Shown here: positions 1-7,475 of the stretch, piece after piece
Numbering within the stretch: the stretch's first letter is position 1
How the letters are laid out: the number at the start of each line of letters is the position of its first letter
Assembly (NCBI RefSeq): GCF_900110835.1
Contig: NZ_FOJG01000001.1
Location: 434,001-498,000, forward strand
Reading direction: 5' to 3'
Length of the DNA stretch: 64,000 nt
Origin: Chitinophaga arvensicola
GTDB taxonomy: Bacteria; Bacteroidota; Bacteroidia; Chitinophagales; Chitinophagaceae
Made by a program: the position numbers and the translations under genes
Notes under the pieces: model-generated
What the model was told of the DNA's origin: nothing
Database searches by the model: none
Seen by the model: the letters and a program-made list of their open reading frames with translations, nothing else

Positions 1-1254
1 GCCACGGTCTATCTGGTCTATATTCTGAATGGTGCTCTTGCCTTCTGCGCTGAGGGCGGCGATCAGCAGGGATACGCCGGCGCGGATATCGGGCGACGAC
101 ATGGTGATACCGCGCAGCGGGTGCTGGCGGCCCAAACCGATAACAACGGCACGGTGCGGATCGCACAATACGATCTGTGCGCCCATATCAATCAGTTTGT
201 CTACGAAAAACAGGCGGCTTTCAAACATTTTCTGGTGGATCATCACACTGCCTTTTGCCTGTGTGGCTACTACCAGCACAATGCTCAGCAGGTCCGGTGT
301 GAATCCGGGCCATGGATGATCTGAAATGGTCAGGATGGAACCATCCAGGAACGTCTGTATTTCGTAGGAATCCTGTGAAGGAATGTAAATATCGTTGCCC
401 CTGATTTCCAGCTGAATACCTAACTGCCGGAATTTTTCGGGAATAATGCCCAGGTTGTCGACCCCGGCATTCTTGATGGTGATTTCGCTTTGCGTCATGG
501 CGGCCAGTCCGATGAAGGAGCCGATTTCGATCATATCCGGGAGCATGCTGTGTTCGCAGCCTCCCAGGTATTTTACGCCTTCGATAGTGAGGAGGTTGGA
601 ACCTACTCCGCTGATACGGGCGCCCATGCGGTTGAGCATTTTACAAAGCTGCTGCAGGTAAGGTTCGCAGGCGGCATTGTAGATAGTGGTGGTTCCTTCG
701 GCCATTACCGCTGCCATCACAATGTTGGCGGTACCGGTAACACTGGGCTCATCCAGCAGCATGTAAGTGCCTTTGAGGCCTCCGGTGGTTTCGAGACGGA
801 AGTAGTTATCATCCGCATCGTATACAAATCTGGCTCCCAGCTTTTCAAAACCGATAATATGGGTATCCAGTCTGCGACGACCTATTTTATCACCGCCGGG
901 TTTTGGGATGAAAGCGCGTCCGAACCTGGCAAGCAGTGGACCGGCAATCATTACAGAACCACGTAAACGGCCTGATTTCTTTTTAAATTCGGGACTTTCC
1001 AGGTATTTCAGATCTACTGCATCTGCCTGAAATTCGCAGGTATCCCTGCTGATACGGTTCAATTTTACGCCAGCATCTCCTAACAACTCTATCAGCAGAT
1101 TTACATCTACTATATCCGGGATATTGGTGATGGTTACCTTTTCGGGGGTTAGCATCACGGCACTGATGATCTGTAAAGCTTCGTTTTTGGCACCCTGGGG
1201 TATAATTTCCCCCTTTAAGCGGTTGCCGCCTCTGACTTCAAAAGCACTACTCAC
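1..1254 (-). CDS. murA: UDP-N-acetylglucosamine 1-carboxyvinyltransferase MurA (C-terminus cut by window edge)
   Basis: MurA transfers enolpyruvate from PEP to UDP-GlcNAc, the first committed cytosolic step of peptidoglycan synthesis. Translating the minus strand from a GTG at 1254 gives VSSAFEVRGGNRLKGEI, then QGAKNEALQI (substrate-binding Lys-Asn) and the loop KPGGDKIGRRRLDTH, all typical of the family. The catalytic-loop residue that is Cys115 in E. coli is Asp here (codon 889-891); in other bacteria this exchange gives intrinsic fosfomycin resistance. The frame stays open to base 1, so the C-terminus lies outside. The GTG start overlaps the TGA stop of the upstream DUF4290 gene (GTGA, 1251-1254), implying translational coupling. 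Family assignment is firm. Confidence 0.95.
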   Translation of the reverse strand, partial: MSSAFEVRGGNRLKGEIIPQGAKNEALQIISAVMLTPEKVTITNIPDIVDVNLLIELLGDAGVKLNRISRDTCEFQADAVDLKYLESPEFKKKSGRLRGSVMIAGPLLARFGRAFIPKPGGDKIGRRRLDTHIIGFEKLGARFVYDADDNYFRLETTGGLKGTYMLLDEPSVTGTANIVMAAVMAEGTTTIYNAACEPYLQQLCKMLNRMGARISGVGSNLLTIEGVKYLGGCEHSMLPDMIEIGSFIGLAAMTQSEITIKNAGVDNLGIIPEKFRQLGIQLEIRGNDIYIPSQDSYEIQTFLDGSILTISDHPWPGFTPDLLSIVLVVATQAKGSVMIHQKMFESRLFFVDKLIDMGAQIVLCDPHRAVVIGLGRQHPLRGITMSSPDIRAGVSLLIAALSAEGKSTIQNIDQIDRG

Positions 1255-1976
1255 TTGTTCCTGTTTTTGTTGTATTTGTTATTGTGCTTATTGTTATTAT
1301 CCCTGTTCTTGCTGCCGCCGCCACTGTTGTTGCTGTTGCTGCTTTTGAACTTATTTTGCTGGAAGCTTTTCCGTTTGTTGGTACGGAACTGATCTGCGCC
1401 ACCGGCTACATTGCCGCTGAAGCCCGGGTTTACAGGACTTGGCACATGAGGGGTATGACCCGGATGGTATTCCAGCTGGTTATCGGTAATGGCCAGTAAT
1501 TCTGCCTTGATGGCGTCATCGTGAACACTTTCCTTGTGCCAGTTGGTATAGGCCAGTTTCATATAGTTACCGATACACTGGGTAAATCCTTCTTTTTTCT
1601 CCGGATTATCTTCGTGAACGGCTTTATCTATGATCATTTCCAGGTTTTTGCCGAAGTGGCGGTTCCTGGGATATTTTTTTGGATAAGGGAGTCTGTCTGG
1701 TTTTGCTCTCAGCTTTTCGATAGTGGGGATAGGATAAGGTGATTCCACTTTCAGGGTAAAGCCGGAGATATTAAAGATATGGTCCCATAATTTATGCCTG
1801 AAGTCTTCTACATTACGTAAATGTGGATTCAGCGTACCCATCAGTTCTATCACTGCCATAGCATTACGCTGGCGCTCATCGTCGTCTTCTATGGTTACCA
1901 GGTACTCCACCATTTTCTGGATATTCCTGCCATACTCCTTCATTATCAGGTAATTACGCGTGGTATTGTATTCCAT
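1251..1976 (-). CDS. DUF4290 domain-containing protein
   Basis: A 241-residue Bacteroidota-specific protein of unknown function. The first ~170 residues form the conserved, largely helical domain, beginning MEYNTTRNYLIMKEYG and containing LWDHIFNISGF and YPKKYPRNRHFGKNLE. The last ~60 residues are a low-complexity basic tail rich in Asn, Lys, Gly and Ser, probably disordered and possibly nucleic-acid binding (inference). It lies directly upstream of murA with a 4-nt stop/start overlap, so the two are co-transcribed; this suggests but does not prove a cell-envelope or growth-linked role. No catalytic motif was recognised. Confidence 0.85.
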   Translation of the reverse strand: MEYNTTRNYLIMKEYGRNIQKMVEYLVTIEDDDERQRNAMAVIELMGTLNPHLRNVEDFRHKLWDHIFNISGFTLKVESPYPIPTIEKLRAKPDRLPYPKKYPRNRHFGKNLEMIIDKAVHEDNPEKKEGFTQCIGNYMKLAYTNWHKESVHDDAIKAELLAITDNQLEYHPGHTPHVPSPVNPGFSGNVAGGADQFRTNKRKSFQQNKFKSSNSNNSGGGSKNRDNNNKHNNKYNKNRNK

Positions 1977-2119
1977 TACTAGTATTTAAAAAAATATGAT
2001 TTGATGATGGGACATCTTAAGTGAAGAAAATTAATCGGCAACATCTATGCAAACATAATAAAAAAATGTGAGGAACATTTCATTGGGCTACATTGTTTAT
2101 AAGAGCAAAAATCATTGTT

Positions 2120-2872
2120 ATGGAGCTATTGAAAAACAAGGTGGCGCTAGTTACAGGCGCGGGTTCCGGCATTGGCAAATGTGTGGCCGAATTGTATGCA
2201 GGGAACGGTGCCAGTGTAGTCATCAGCGATATTGACGAAAAGAGCGGAAAGGCGGTGGCAGACGGCATCAACAGCAAAGGCGGCAAGGCTGTTTTTGTTA
2301 AGTCGGACACCAGCAATGCGACCGACTGTGAGCGGTTGGTGGCAGAAACGCTGGCGGCATTCAACCAGTTGGATATTGCGTGCAACAATGCCGGTATAGG
2401 CGGTGTTGCGTCTCCTACGGGCGCTTACCCGCTGGAAGAATGGCAGAAAGTGATCAACATCAATCTCAACGGCGTTTTTTACGGTATGCGTTACCAGTTG
2501 CCCGTCATGGAAAAGGCCGGCAGCGGTGTAATTGTGAATATGGCATCGATACTGGGCGCGGTTGGTTTTGCCGGTTCATGCGCCTACGTAGCCGCCAAAC
2601 ACGGTGTGGTAGGGCTTACCCAGGCGGCGGCAGTGGAGTATTCTGCCAAAGGTATCCGGGTAAATGCTGTAGGACCGGGATTTATTGAAACACCCTTATT
2701 AACCAAACATCTGAGCCAGCAAGAGATGCAGGCACTGGTTAGCCTGCATCCTATAGGCCGGTTAGGCAAGCCGGAGGAGGTAGCAGAACTGGTGCTGTGG
2801 CTCAGTTCTCCGCAATCCTCTTTCGTAACCGGGGGCTACTATCCTATCGATGGCGCCTACCTGGCCAGATGA
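2120..2872 (+). CDS. SDR family NAD(P)-dependent oxidoreductase
   Basis: A 250-residue classical short-chain dehydrogenase. Seen: cofactor motif TGAGSGIG (residues 12-19), the acidic Asp after beta-2 (VVISDID) that favours NAD(H), the NNAG motif near residue 90, catalytic Ser in NMASILG, Tyr/Lys in YVAAK (about 155-159) and the C-terminal PIDGAYLAR typical of FabG-like enzymes. An in-frame alternative start lies nine codons upstream (2093), but ATG 2120 places the beta-1 strand at the family's usual distance. Substrate cannot be read from sequence. A hairpin at 2901-2926 follows, so the gene is probably monocistronic. Confidence 0.88.
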   Translation: MELLKNKVALVTGAGSGIGKCVAELYAGNGASVVISDIDEKSGKAVADGINSKGGKAVFVKSDTSNATDCERLVAETLAAFNQLDIACNNAGIGGVASPTGAYPLEEWQKVININLNGVFYGMRYQLPVMEKAGSGVIVNMASILGAVGFAGSCAYVAAKHGVVGLTQAAAVEYSAKGIRVNAVGPGFIETPLLTKHLSQQEMQALVSLHPIGRLGKPEEVAELVLWLSSPQSSFVTGGYYPIDGAYLAR

Positions 2873-2900
2873 TTTGGTGTTGTTGTTTTCCGGATATTTC

Positions 2901-2926
2901 GGGGAGATGAAAATGGTCATCTCCCC
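2901..2926 (+). terminator. Stem-loop after SDR gene
   Basis: A 10-bp perfect stem, GGGGAGATGA / TCATCTCCCC, with a 6-nt loop, 28 nt after the SDR stop codon. It is followed by AAAATATT rather than a T-run, so it may be a 3'-end-stabilising hairpin or a weak terminator. Confidence 0.55.
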
Positions 2927-2980
2927 AAAATATTCAAACAATCAAATCATCAAATCCAAAATGTTTGCTAGTTTTAGTCA

Positions 2981-3688
2981 ATGCAAACGAATAAACTCCC
3001 CATACTTTTTCTACATGGCGCATTAGGCGCTGCTTCTCAATTTGAACCACTGGCGGCAGCCATGTCGGAGCATTACGAAGTACATCAGATCAACTTCAGC
3101 GGGCATGGCGATGTACCGTTTTCAGAGCAGGGTTTCAGTATCCAGGTGTTTGCGGCAGAGGTGTTATCCTATCTTGAAGCCCACCAGCTTGACTTTGTAC
3201 ACATTTTCGGGTATAGTATGGGGGGTTATGTGGCTATGTACCTGGCCCGGCACTACCCTGAGAAAACAGGCAGGGTGATTACGCTGGCGACCAAATTCAA
3301 CTGGAACGAGGCTACTGCGGGCAAAGAGGTAAGGCAACTGAACCCCGATCTGATAGAGGAGAAAGTACCGGCGTTTGCCCGTGTGCTGGAAGCACGGCAT
3401 ACGGCGGGCGACTGGAAAACAGTGGTGAACCGTACAGCACAACTGATAGCGGAACTGGGGCATCAGTCGTTACTGAAGCCGGCAGATTATGCGCAGATCG
3501 TAACACCCTGTATGCTGATGATGGGCGACCGCGACAACATGGTGTCTTTCCAGGAAACCATCGAAGTATATAAAACCCTGCCGTTGGCCCAGTTTACGGT
3601 GATGCCGGATACAGCACATCCGCTGGAAAAGGCAGATGTACCATTGCTGGCTTATTATTTAAGAAGATTTACGACACAGGATATTTAA
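2981..3688 (+). CDS. Alpha/beta fold hydrolase
   Basis: A 235-residue cytosolic hydrolase without signal peptide. Seen: oxyanion-hole HGALG (residues 12-16), the nucleophile elbow GYSMGG with Ser at residue 79, the acid in MMGDRDNMV (about 183) and the catalytic His in PDTAHPLE (about 213). This completes the Ser-Asp-His triad. The cap region is short. The MenH/BioH-like group includes small esterases and C-C hydrolases, and substrate cannot be inferred. The gene is convergent with the tryptophan dioxygenase gene, with only 5 nt between the two stop codons. Confidence 0.85.
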   Translation: MQTNKLPILFLHGALGAASQFEPLAAAMSEHYEVHQINFSGHGDVPFSEQGFSIQVFAAEVLSYLEAHQLDFVHIFGYSMGGYVAMYLARHYPEKTGRVITLATKFNWNEATAGKEVRQLNPDLIEEKVPAFARVLEARHTAGDWKTVVNRTAQLIAELGHQSLLKPADYAQIVTPCMLMMGDRDNMVSFQETIEVYKTLPLAQFTVMPDTAHPLEKADVPLLAYYLRRFTTQDI

Positions 3689-3693
3689 TGGCT

Positions 3694-4623
3694 TTACTCA
3701 CCCATGGCCATTTTGCCCCAGTTGTTGAGTTCTTCTTCCGTCCATAGTTCCGGGAAAAAGACAATCCGCTTATTCTTTGGGGGCAGGAATTGCTGCCAGT
3801 TGGTACCACCGGTAGCAGCGATATCTTCCGGTTTTTTGTGGAGATATCTTACAGCGGATTTATAGTGCATAAAAGGCCAGCGCACGTTCACATTAAGGTC
3901 ATATTCCTTTAGCAGCGGGGTTAATTCCGCCTGTTCGCCTGGCGTCAGTTTTTTAAAGCTGCTCAGGAGGTTCCTATCCTGGTACTGGGTGGCCAGGGTC
4001 AGGAAGGTATCCATATATTTTAATTCAAACTGGCGCAGGGTAAGGGTTTTCTTACCGGTAGCCAATTCGGTGGCGCCGCTTCTCCAATAGATTTTTTCCA
4101 GTATTTCTTTCAGTTGCAGGCCTTCCACTTCCGGGCGCTGGGGTTCGTACACCAGGTTGTTCAGCCGGGTAGAGCAGATTTCGATCATGCGGAATTGTCC
4201 GCTCTGGAAGCCACTGGCAGGTAACAGTGCCATGCGGAATTGCAGGAACTGTTCCTTATCCATCCCATCTACCATTATTTCGAATGAGTTGATGAGACTG
4301 TGGAAATAATTATTGATCCTTTTAAGCTGGGTTTTGAAAATCTCAGCTGACAGTACGGGTGCAAAGCTGACTTGTTCGATAGCCTGCAATGACAATTTTA
4401 AATACAATTCCGTTATCTGGTGATAAATGATGAAAATTCTTTCATCTGGAATCGGCGTGCGCGGATGTTGCAGGTTAAGCAGTACATCCAGTTGAATATA
4501 ATCCCAATATGTGAGGTAGTCCGCGTACAGAAGGCCATCCAGGTAAGACGACAGGTTCTGACCCATGGCGGCATACTTTTCTTCGAGCCGTTGGATTTTT
4601 TCGGCAATTTCTGTTGTAACCAT
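3694..4623 (-). CDS. Tryptophan 2,3-dioxygenase family protein
   Basis: Haem enzyme that opens the indole ring of L-Trp to N-formylkynurenine, the first step of the kynurenine route. Family hallmarks: YWDYIQLDVLLNLQ (residues ~39-52), FIIYHQITELYLKLSLQ (haem-side His), LLPASGFQSGQFRMIEI (the substrate-binding Arg/Ser loop) and near the C-terminus the ATGGTNWQQFLP turn, equivalent to the GTGGTSG substrate lid. Length 309 residues is normal. No kynurenine-pathway partner is adjacent. The Lrp-type regulator 64 nt upstream on the same strand is a likely controller. The family is clear, but exact substrate range in Bacteroidota paralogues is untested, so the symbol kynA is withheld. Confidence 0.88.
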   Translation of the reverse strand: MVTTEIAEKIQRLEEKYAAMGQNLSSYLDGLLYADYLTYWDYIQLDVLLNLQHPRTPIPDERIFIIYHQITELYLKLSLQAIEQVSFAPVLSAEIFKTQLKRINNYFHSLINSFEIMVDGMDKEQFLQFRMALLPASGFQSGQFRMIEICSTRLNNLVYEPQRPEVEGLQLKEILEKIYWRSGATELATGKKTLTLRQFELKYMDTFLTLATQYQDRNLLSSFKKLTPGEQAELTPLLKEYDLNVNVRWPFMHYKSAVRYLHKKPEDIAATGGTNWQQFLPPKNKRIVFFPELWTEEELNNWGKMAMGE

Positions 4624-4687
4624 GGTGAAAATTACTCATTAAGAATGAAATAGCAACCGGGTCCAACCGTCCATTCTTAACAACCAA

Positions 4688-5155
4688 TTATTCTACCACG
4701 TTAATGGTTCTGTAAAAGCTTTCTTCGAGGGAAATCAGGGTTTCAGTTCTCTCAATTCCTTTGATTTTCTGCAGTTCATCATGCAGGATCCGGCGAAGCT
4801 GGGTAATGTCTTTACAGATAATTTCCGCAAACATGCTGTAACTGCCGGTAGTATAATTGAGTCGGACCATTTCGGGGATCTTTCTCAGTTCTTTGGCGAC
4901 CGTGTCATACATGGAGCTTTTTTCAAGATAAATCCCAATAAAAGCGATTACATCGTAGCCGATCATTTTTAAATCTACATGTAATTTAGTACCTTTAACT
5001 ACACCCAGTTCTTGTAATTTCTTCATTCTCACGTGGATAGTCCCGCCGGAAACGAATAATTTCTTCCCCAGGTCGGCGTAGGAGATCTCAGCATTAGACA
5101 TCATCTCGCTGATAATCTGCAAATCTAGTTTGTCAATATTCAAATTGTGGCTCAT
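4688..5155 (-). CDS. Lrp/AsnC family transcriptional regulator
   Basis: A 155-residue regulator with an N-terminal winged HTH (residues ~8-55, NAEISYADLGKKLFVSGGTIHVRMKKLQELGVV read in parts) and a C-terminal RAM effector-binding domain (about 65-150, including IGIYLEKSS and TTGSYSMFAEIICKD). Lrp/AsnC proteins sense amino acids and bind DNA as dimers to octamers. Placed 64 nt upstream of the tryptophan dioxygenase gene on the same strand, it is a natural candidate regulator of Trp catabolism (inference). Its own promoter reads away from the tRNA-like gene: on the minus strand a TTTG and an AATATTTG separated by 19 nt. Confidence 0.9.
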   Translation of the reverse strand: MSHNLNIDKLDLQIISEMMSNAEISYADLGKKLFVSGGTIHVRMKKLQELGVVKGTKLHVDLKMIGYDVIAFIGIYLEKSSMYDTVAKELRKIPEMVRLNYTTGSYSMFAEIICKDITQLRRILHDELQKIKGIERTETLISLEESFYRTINVVE

Positions 5156-5238
5156 TTTTACAATTTGTTTTTGAATGTTTTAAAGTTATATGCAAATATT
5201 TAAAAAATATCGAAAATTCCAAAATTCTTATTAAAAAA

Positions 5239-5270
5239 TTTGCAAGAAAGTTACCTTCTCTTTAGATTTG
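5239..5270 (+). promoter_or_regulatory. Bacteroidota sigma-A promoter of the tRNA-like RNA
   Basis: TTTG (5239-5242), a 20-nt spacer and TAGATTTG (5263-5270) match the Bacteroidota housekeeping consensus (-33 TTTG, -7 TAnnTTTG). The predicted start near 5277 lies about 55 nt upstream of the tRNA-like fold. Confidence 0.75.
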
Positions 5271-5331
5271 CATCATAATCATTACAAAAACGGCTAACGA
5301 AAAGCAACAGCTGGTAAGGGTTAAAACACAT

Positions 5332-5474
5332 TGTGGGATGATGAAATTGGCAGACATGCCCTCTTGTCTCGAGGGTGGGGATTACAGGATAAACGTAGTA
5401 TAATTGGGTTGACCACTAATCTTACTTGTGCTACAGCTAACTGCCCCGTGGAGGTTCGACTCCTCCTCCTACAG
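5332..5474 (+). ncRNA. Aberrant tRNA-like RNA with 74-nt variable region and GUC-like anticodon
   Basis: A full cloverleaf can be drawn. The acceptor stem is TGTGGGA (5332-5338) with TCCTACA (5467-5473), seven pairs including one G-U, then G73. U8-G9 is followed by a 3-bp D stem (ATG/CAT) with a Leu-type D loop AAATTGGCAGA. The anticodon stem is CCCTC/GAGGG (5359-5363/5371-5375) with 7-nt loop TTGTCTC, giving anticodon GUC and an unusual U37. The T arm is canonical: GGAGG-TTCGACT-CCTCC (5450-5466). The variable region (5376-5449) is 74 nt, far beyond normal class II tRNAs, and closes with GGGG/CCCC plus CAG/CTG. No CCA is encoded. It has its own promoter and terminator. It is not tmRNA, because it has a real anticodon arm. 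It may be a specialised tRNA, a regulatory tRNA mimic, or a decayed tRNA. Confidence 0.65.
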
Positions 5475-5490
5475 CTTAATTGGTTTAAAG

Positions 5491-5524
5491 AGCTCGTAAG
5501 TTATCATGCTTACGGGCTTTTTTT
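5491..5524 (+). terminator. Rho-independent terminator of the tRNA-like RNA
   Basis: A 10-bp stem AGCTCGTAAG / CTTACGGGCT (one G-U pair), 7-nt loop, then seven T residues. It ends the transcription unit that starts near 5277, giving an RNA of about 250 nt. Confidence 0.85.
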
Positions 5525-5543
5525 ATTTTGTATCATGATGTTT

Positions 5544-5551
5544 TATATTTG
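5544..5551 (+). promoter_or_regulatory. -7 element upstream of short lipoprotein gene
   Basis: TATATTTG matches TAnnTTTG exactly, 27 nt before the start codon at 5579. No well-spaced -33 TTTG is evident, so this is a moderate call. Confidence 0.45.
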
Positions 5552-5578
5552 GGAATAACCTATATATTATAAATACTC

Positions 5579-6019
5579 ATGAAAAAATTACTGTTAGGAA
5601 CCATTGCACTGCTGGCATTTAATGCAGCCGTTATCATCACCCAGATGAGTTGTAAGAAAGAGGCACAGGCAGAAACACCGGTTGTCCGTCCTTCCCTGGT
5701 ACTGTATATCAATTCCATTGAATCGGCCGACAGAAGCGTTGTATCTGAGCTCTGGATCGCCAAACTGGATGGCACCAACAAAACCAAGCTGAACATTACC
5801 CTGCCTGCCAACACTGTCATCGCAGGACATGCTTCCCTGTCGCCCGATGGCCAGACAGTAGTATTCAGTGCCAATGAAATAGTAAGCACCTCCCCTTACG
5901 TGATCAAAGATGGCGGTATTTACTCCGCACCGTTGAACGGTACTACTGCGCGTACTCCCAAAAGGATTATAGAACCCAGCACCACCGGCCACTTCAGCGA
6001 CCTGCAAGGCGTTTACTAG
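5579..6019 (+). CDS. Short lipoprotein-like protein with a single PD40/TolB-type repeat
   Basis: A 146-residue exported protein. Residues 1-24 form a hydrophobic signal segment ending TQMSC, with Cys25 followed by KKE, which resembles a lipoprotein signal although the lipobox is imperfect. The mature part contains one WD40-like/TolB beta-propeller blade: SELWIAKLDGTNKTKL, then LSPDGQTVVFSANE, then GGIYSAPLNG. A propeller normally needs six or more such blades, so this looks like the N-terminal stump of a longer TolB-like protein or a stand-alone blade. The stop is genuine and is followed by a terminator hairpin. Function unknown. Confidence 0.65.
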   Translation: MKKLLLGTIALLAFNAAVIITQMSCKKEAQAETPVVRPSLVLYINSIESADRSVVSELWIAKLDGTNKTKLNITLPANTVIAGHASLSPDGQTVVFSANEIVSTSPYVIKDGGIYSAPLNGTTARTPKRIIEPSTTGHFSDLQGVY

Positions 6020-6042
6020 ATTGTAATATGTTATATAGCAGC

Positions 6043-6081
6043 GGGTACACCTGTTTTAATAAACAGCGGGTACCCTTTCTT
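6043..6081 (+). terminator. Terminator of short lipoprotein gene
   Basis: A two-part stem: GGGTAC/GTACCC outside and CTGTTT/AAACAG inside around a TAAT loop, followed by TTTCTT. Confidence 0.6.
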
Positions 6082-6184
6082 ATTTAAGGGAACAATACCC
6101 CGGTGAATTAAAAACCGGATGATCAGGCCGCCTCTCCGGGTCTTTTACTTTGTATTATCCCTCCCCCATTCAAAAAAATCCCAG

Positions 6185-6192
6185 TATTTTTG
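6185..6192 (+). promoter_or_regulatory. -7 element abutting trmB start (leaderless promoter candidate)
   Basis: TATTTTTG lies only 6 nt before the trmB ATG at 6199. In Bacteroidota the transcription start is expected a few bases after this element, so the mRNA would be leaderless or nearly so. Confidence 0.55.
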
Positions 6193-6198
6193 CCGCAA

Positions 6199-6906
6199 AT
6201 GGGACAAAAAAAATTAGAACGATTTGCTGAAATCGAAACCTTCCCCAATGTATTGATATACCCGGAAGGTATGCAGGGAAAATGGAACGAATTCTTCAAG
6301 AACAGCCACCCGGTTACTTTAGAGCTGGCGTGTGGCAAAGGAGATTACACCCTGGGCATGGCCCGGCTGTTTCCCGATCAGAACTTTTTAGGTGTAGATC
6401 TGAAGGGTAACCGGATCTGGAGAGGAGCTAAAACCGCTATGGAAGAACCGCTGCCCAATGCCGGATTTCTGCGTACACAGATAGATAAACTCAACAACTA
6501 CTTTGCACCGGGAGAGATAAAGGACATCTGGATTACGTTTCCGGATCCTTTCCTGCGCAATTCCAAATCAAAGAAAAGGTTAACACATCCAAAGTTCCTG
6601 CAGTTGTTTCAGCCTTTGCTGGCGCCGGGCGCTACCATTAACCTGAAAACAGATTCCCCGCAGCTGTATGCGTTCACGCAGGAAGTGATTGCTGCGGCCG
6701 GATGTACGCTGATAGAAGATATTCCGGACGTATATGCATTACCGGAAGTGCCGCCTTTACTGAAAATCCAGACTTTCTATGAAGGGATGCACCTGGCTGA
6801 TGGCAGAACGATCCGTTACCTTAAATTTCAATTGCCTGCTGCTCCGTTGAACTGGCAAAGCATTAAACTGCCTTCCGATGAAGCAACCGTTGGTGGAGAA
6901 GATTGA
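6199..6906 (+). CDS. trmB: tRNA (guanine-N7-)-methyltransferase
   Basis: TrmB methylates N7 of G46 in the tRNA variable loop using SAM. Visible: the SAM-binding motif LELACGKGDYTLGMA (near residue 40), FLGVDLKGNRIWRGA (motif II Asp), and the signature WITFPDPFLRNSKSKKRL (PDP plus basic patch that positions tRNA), followed by THPKFL. At 235 residues it is a normal monomeric-type TrmB. ATG 6199 is preferred over a TTG three codons upstream because a -7 promoter element ends 6 nt before it. It overlaps the DUF5522 gene by 29 nt and heads a three-gene overlapping operon. Confidence 0.93.
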   Translation: MGQKKLERFAEIETFPNVLIYPEGMQGKWNEFFKNSHPVTLELACGKGDYTLGMARLFPDQNFLGVDLKGNRIWRGAKTAMEEPLPNAGFLRTQIDKLNNYFAPGEIKDIWITFPDPFLRNSKSKKRLTHPKFLQLFQPLLAPGATINLKTDSPQLYAFTQEVIAAAGCTLIEDIPDVYALPEVPPLLKIQTFYEGMHLADGRTIRYLKFQLPAAPLNWQSIKLPSDEATVGGED

Positions 6907-7078
6907 TTTCTACTATAACGCCCAGGGCTATATGGTGTTTACAGAAAAGTTCCACCTGGACCGGGGTTTCTGTTGTGGCAATGGCTGCAGGCACTGTCCT
7001 TTTGATTATGAAAAAGTACCCGAACCCAAAAGAGCTGCCCTCCTCGCCGAGCGCAGGAACCAGCGAAAAGAAGAATAA
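6878..7078 (+). CDS. DUF5522 small cysteine-rich protein
   Basis: A 66-residue protein with the family signature FTEKFHLDRGFCCGNGCRHC followed by PFDYEK. Its four Cys (CC, C, C) and one His could bind a metal such as zinc or an Fe-S cluster (inference). A basic Arg/Lys C-terminus follows. It is nested between trmB (29-nt overlap) and the alkyltransferase-like gene (71-nt overlap), in a different frame from both, so it is translated as part of the same operon. Function is unknown; context points to RNA or DNA modification. Confidence 0.8.
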   Translation: MKQPLVEKIDFYYNAQGYMVFTEKFHLDRGFCCGNGCRHCPFDYEKVPEPKRAALLAERRNQRKEE

Positions 7079-7430
7079 GGAAACGGATTCTTTCTTTAAA
7101 ACCGTTTTTAAAATAGCACGTACCATACCGCGCGGCCGGGTGACCTCCTATGGAGCCATCGCGGATGCTTCCGGGTTAAAGATCACCGGCCGCATGGTGG
7201 GCTGGGCCATGAATGCAGCTGGCAGTGCTAAACCGGCAGTGCCCGCGCACCGGGTGGTAAACAGCAAAGGCGAACTGAGTGGAAGAAGCCATTTTGCCAC
7301 TCCTACCCTCATGCAGGAGTTGCTGGAACAGGAAGGGGTGGAAGTAAAAGAAGATAAAATACAAAATTTTAAAGCTGTATTTTGGGATCCGGGACAGCCC
7401 TCCAAAAAGGGAGTTAAAAAGAAAGGATAA
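7008..7430 (+). CDS. MGMT/ATL-family alkyltransferase-like protein lacking the acceptor cysteine
   Basis: About 140 residues, matching the C-terminal DNA-binding domain of O6-methylguanine-DNA methyltransferase: FKIARTIPRGRVTSYGAIAD, then the helix-turn-helix with the Arg finger (GRMVGWAMNAA) and PAHRVVNSKGELSG. The active-site PCHR of true methyltransferases is PAHR here, so the protein cannot accept an alkyl group. Known ATL proteins bind O6-alkylguanine and hand it to nucleotide-excision repair. The open frame extends further upstream (6903), but that part overlaps DUF5522; ATG 7008 places the conserved domain correctly. Confidence 0.85.
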   Translation: MKKYPNPKELPSSPSAGTSEKKNKETDSFFKTVFKIARTIPRGRVTSYGAIADASGLKITGRMVGWAMNAAGSAKPAVPAHRVVNSKGELSGRSHFATPTLMQELLEQEGVEVKEDKIQNFKAVFWDPGQPSKKGVKKKG

Positions 7431-7475
7431 AACATTCATTCAACATCCGGGCAGGGTGTAGCGTTACTTTTCTAT

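Noticed and set aside
1..966. Several plus-strand open frames within the first kilobase
   Set aside because: They are antisense to murA, whose conserved motifs read clearly on the minus strand.
5331..5558. 75-codon plus-strand open frame across the tRNA-like region
   Set aside because: It spans the cloverleaf and the terminator hairpin, has no recognisable protein features and is explained by the RNA gene.
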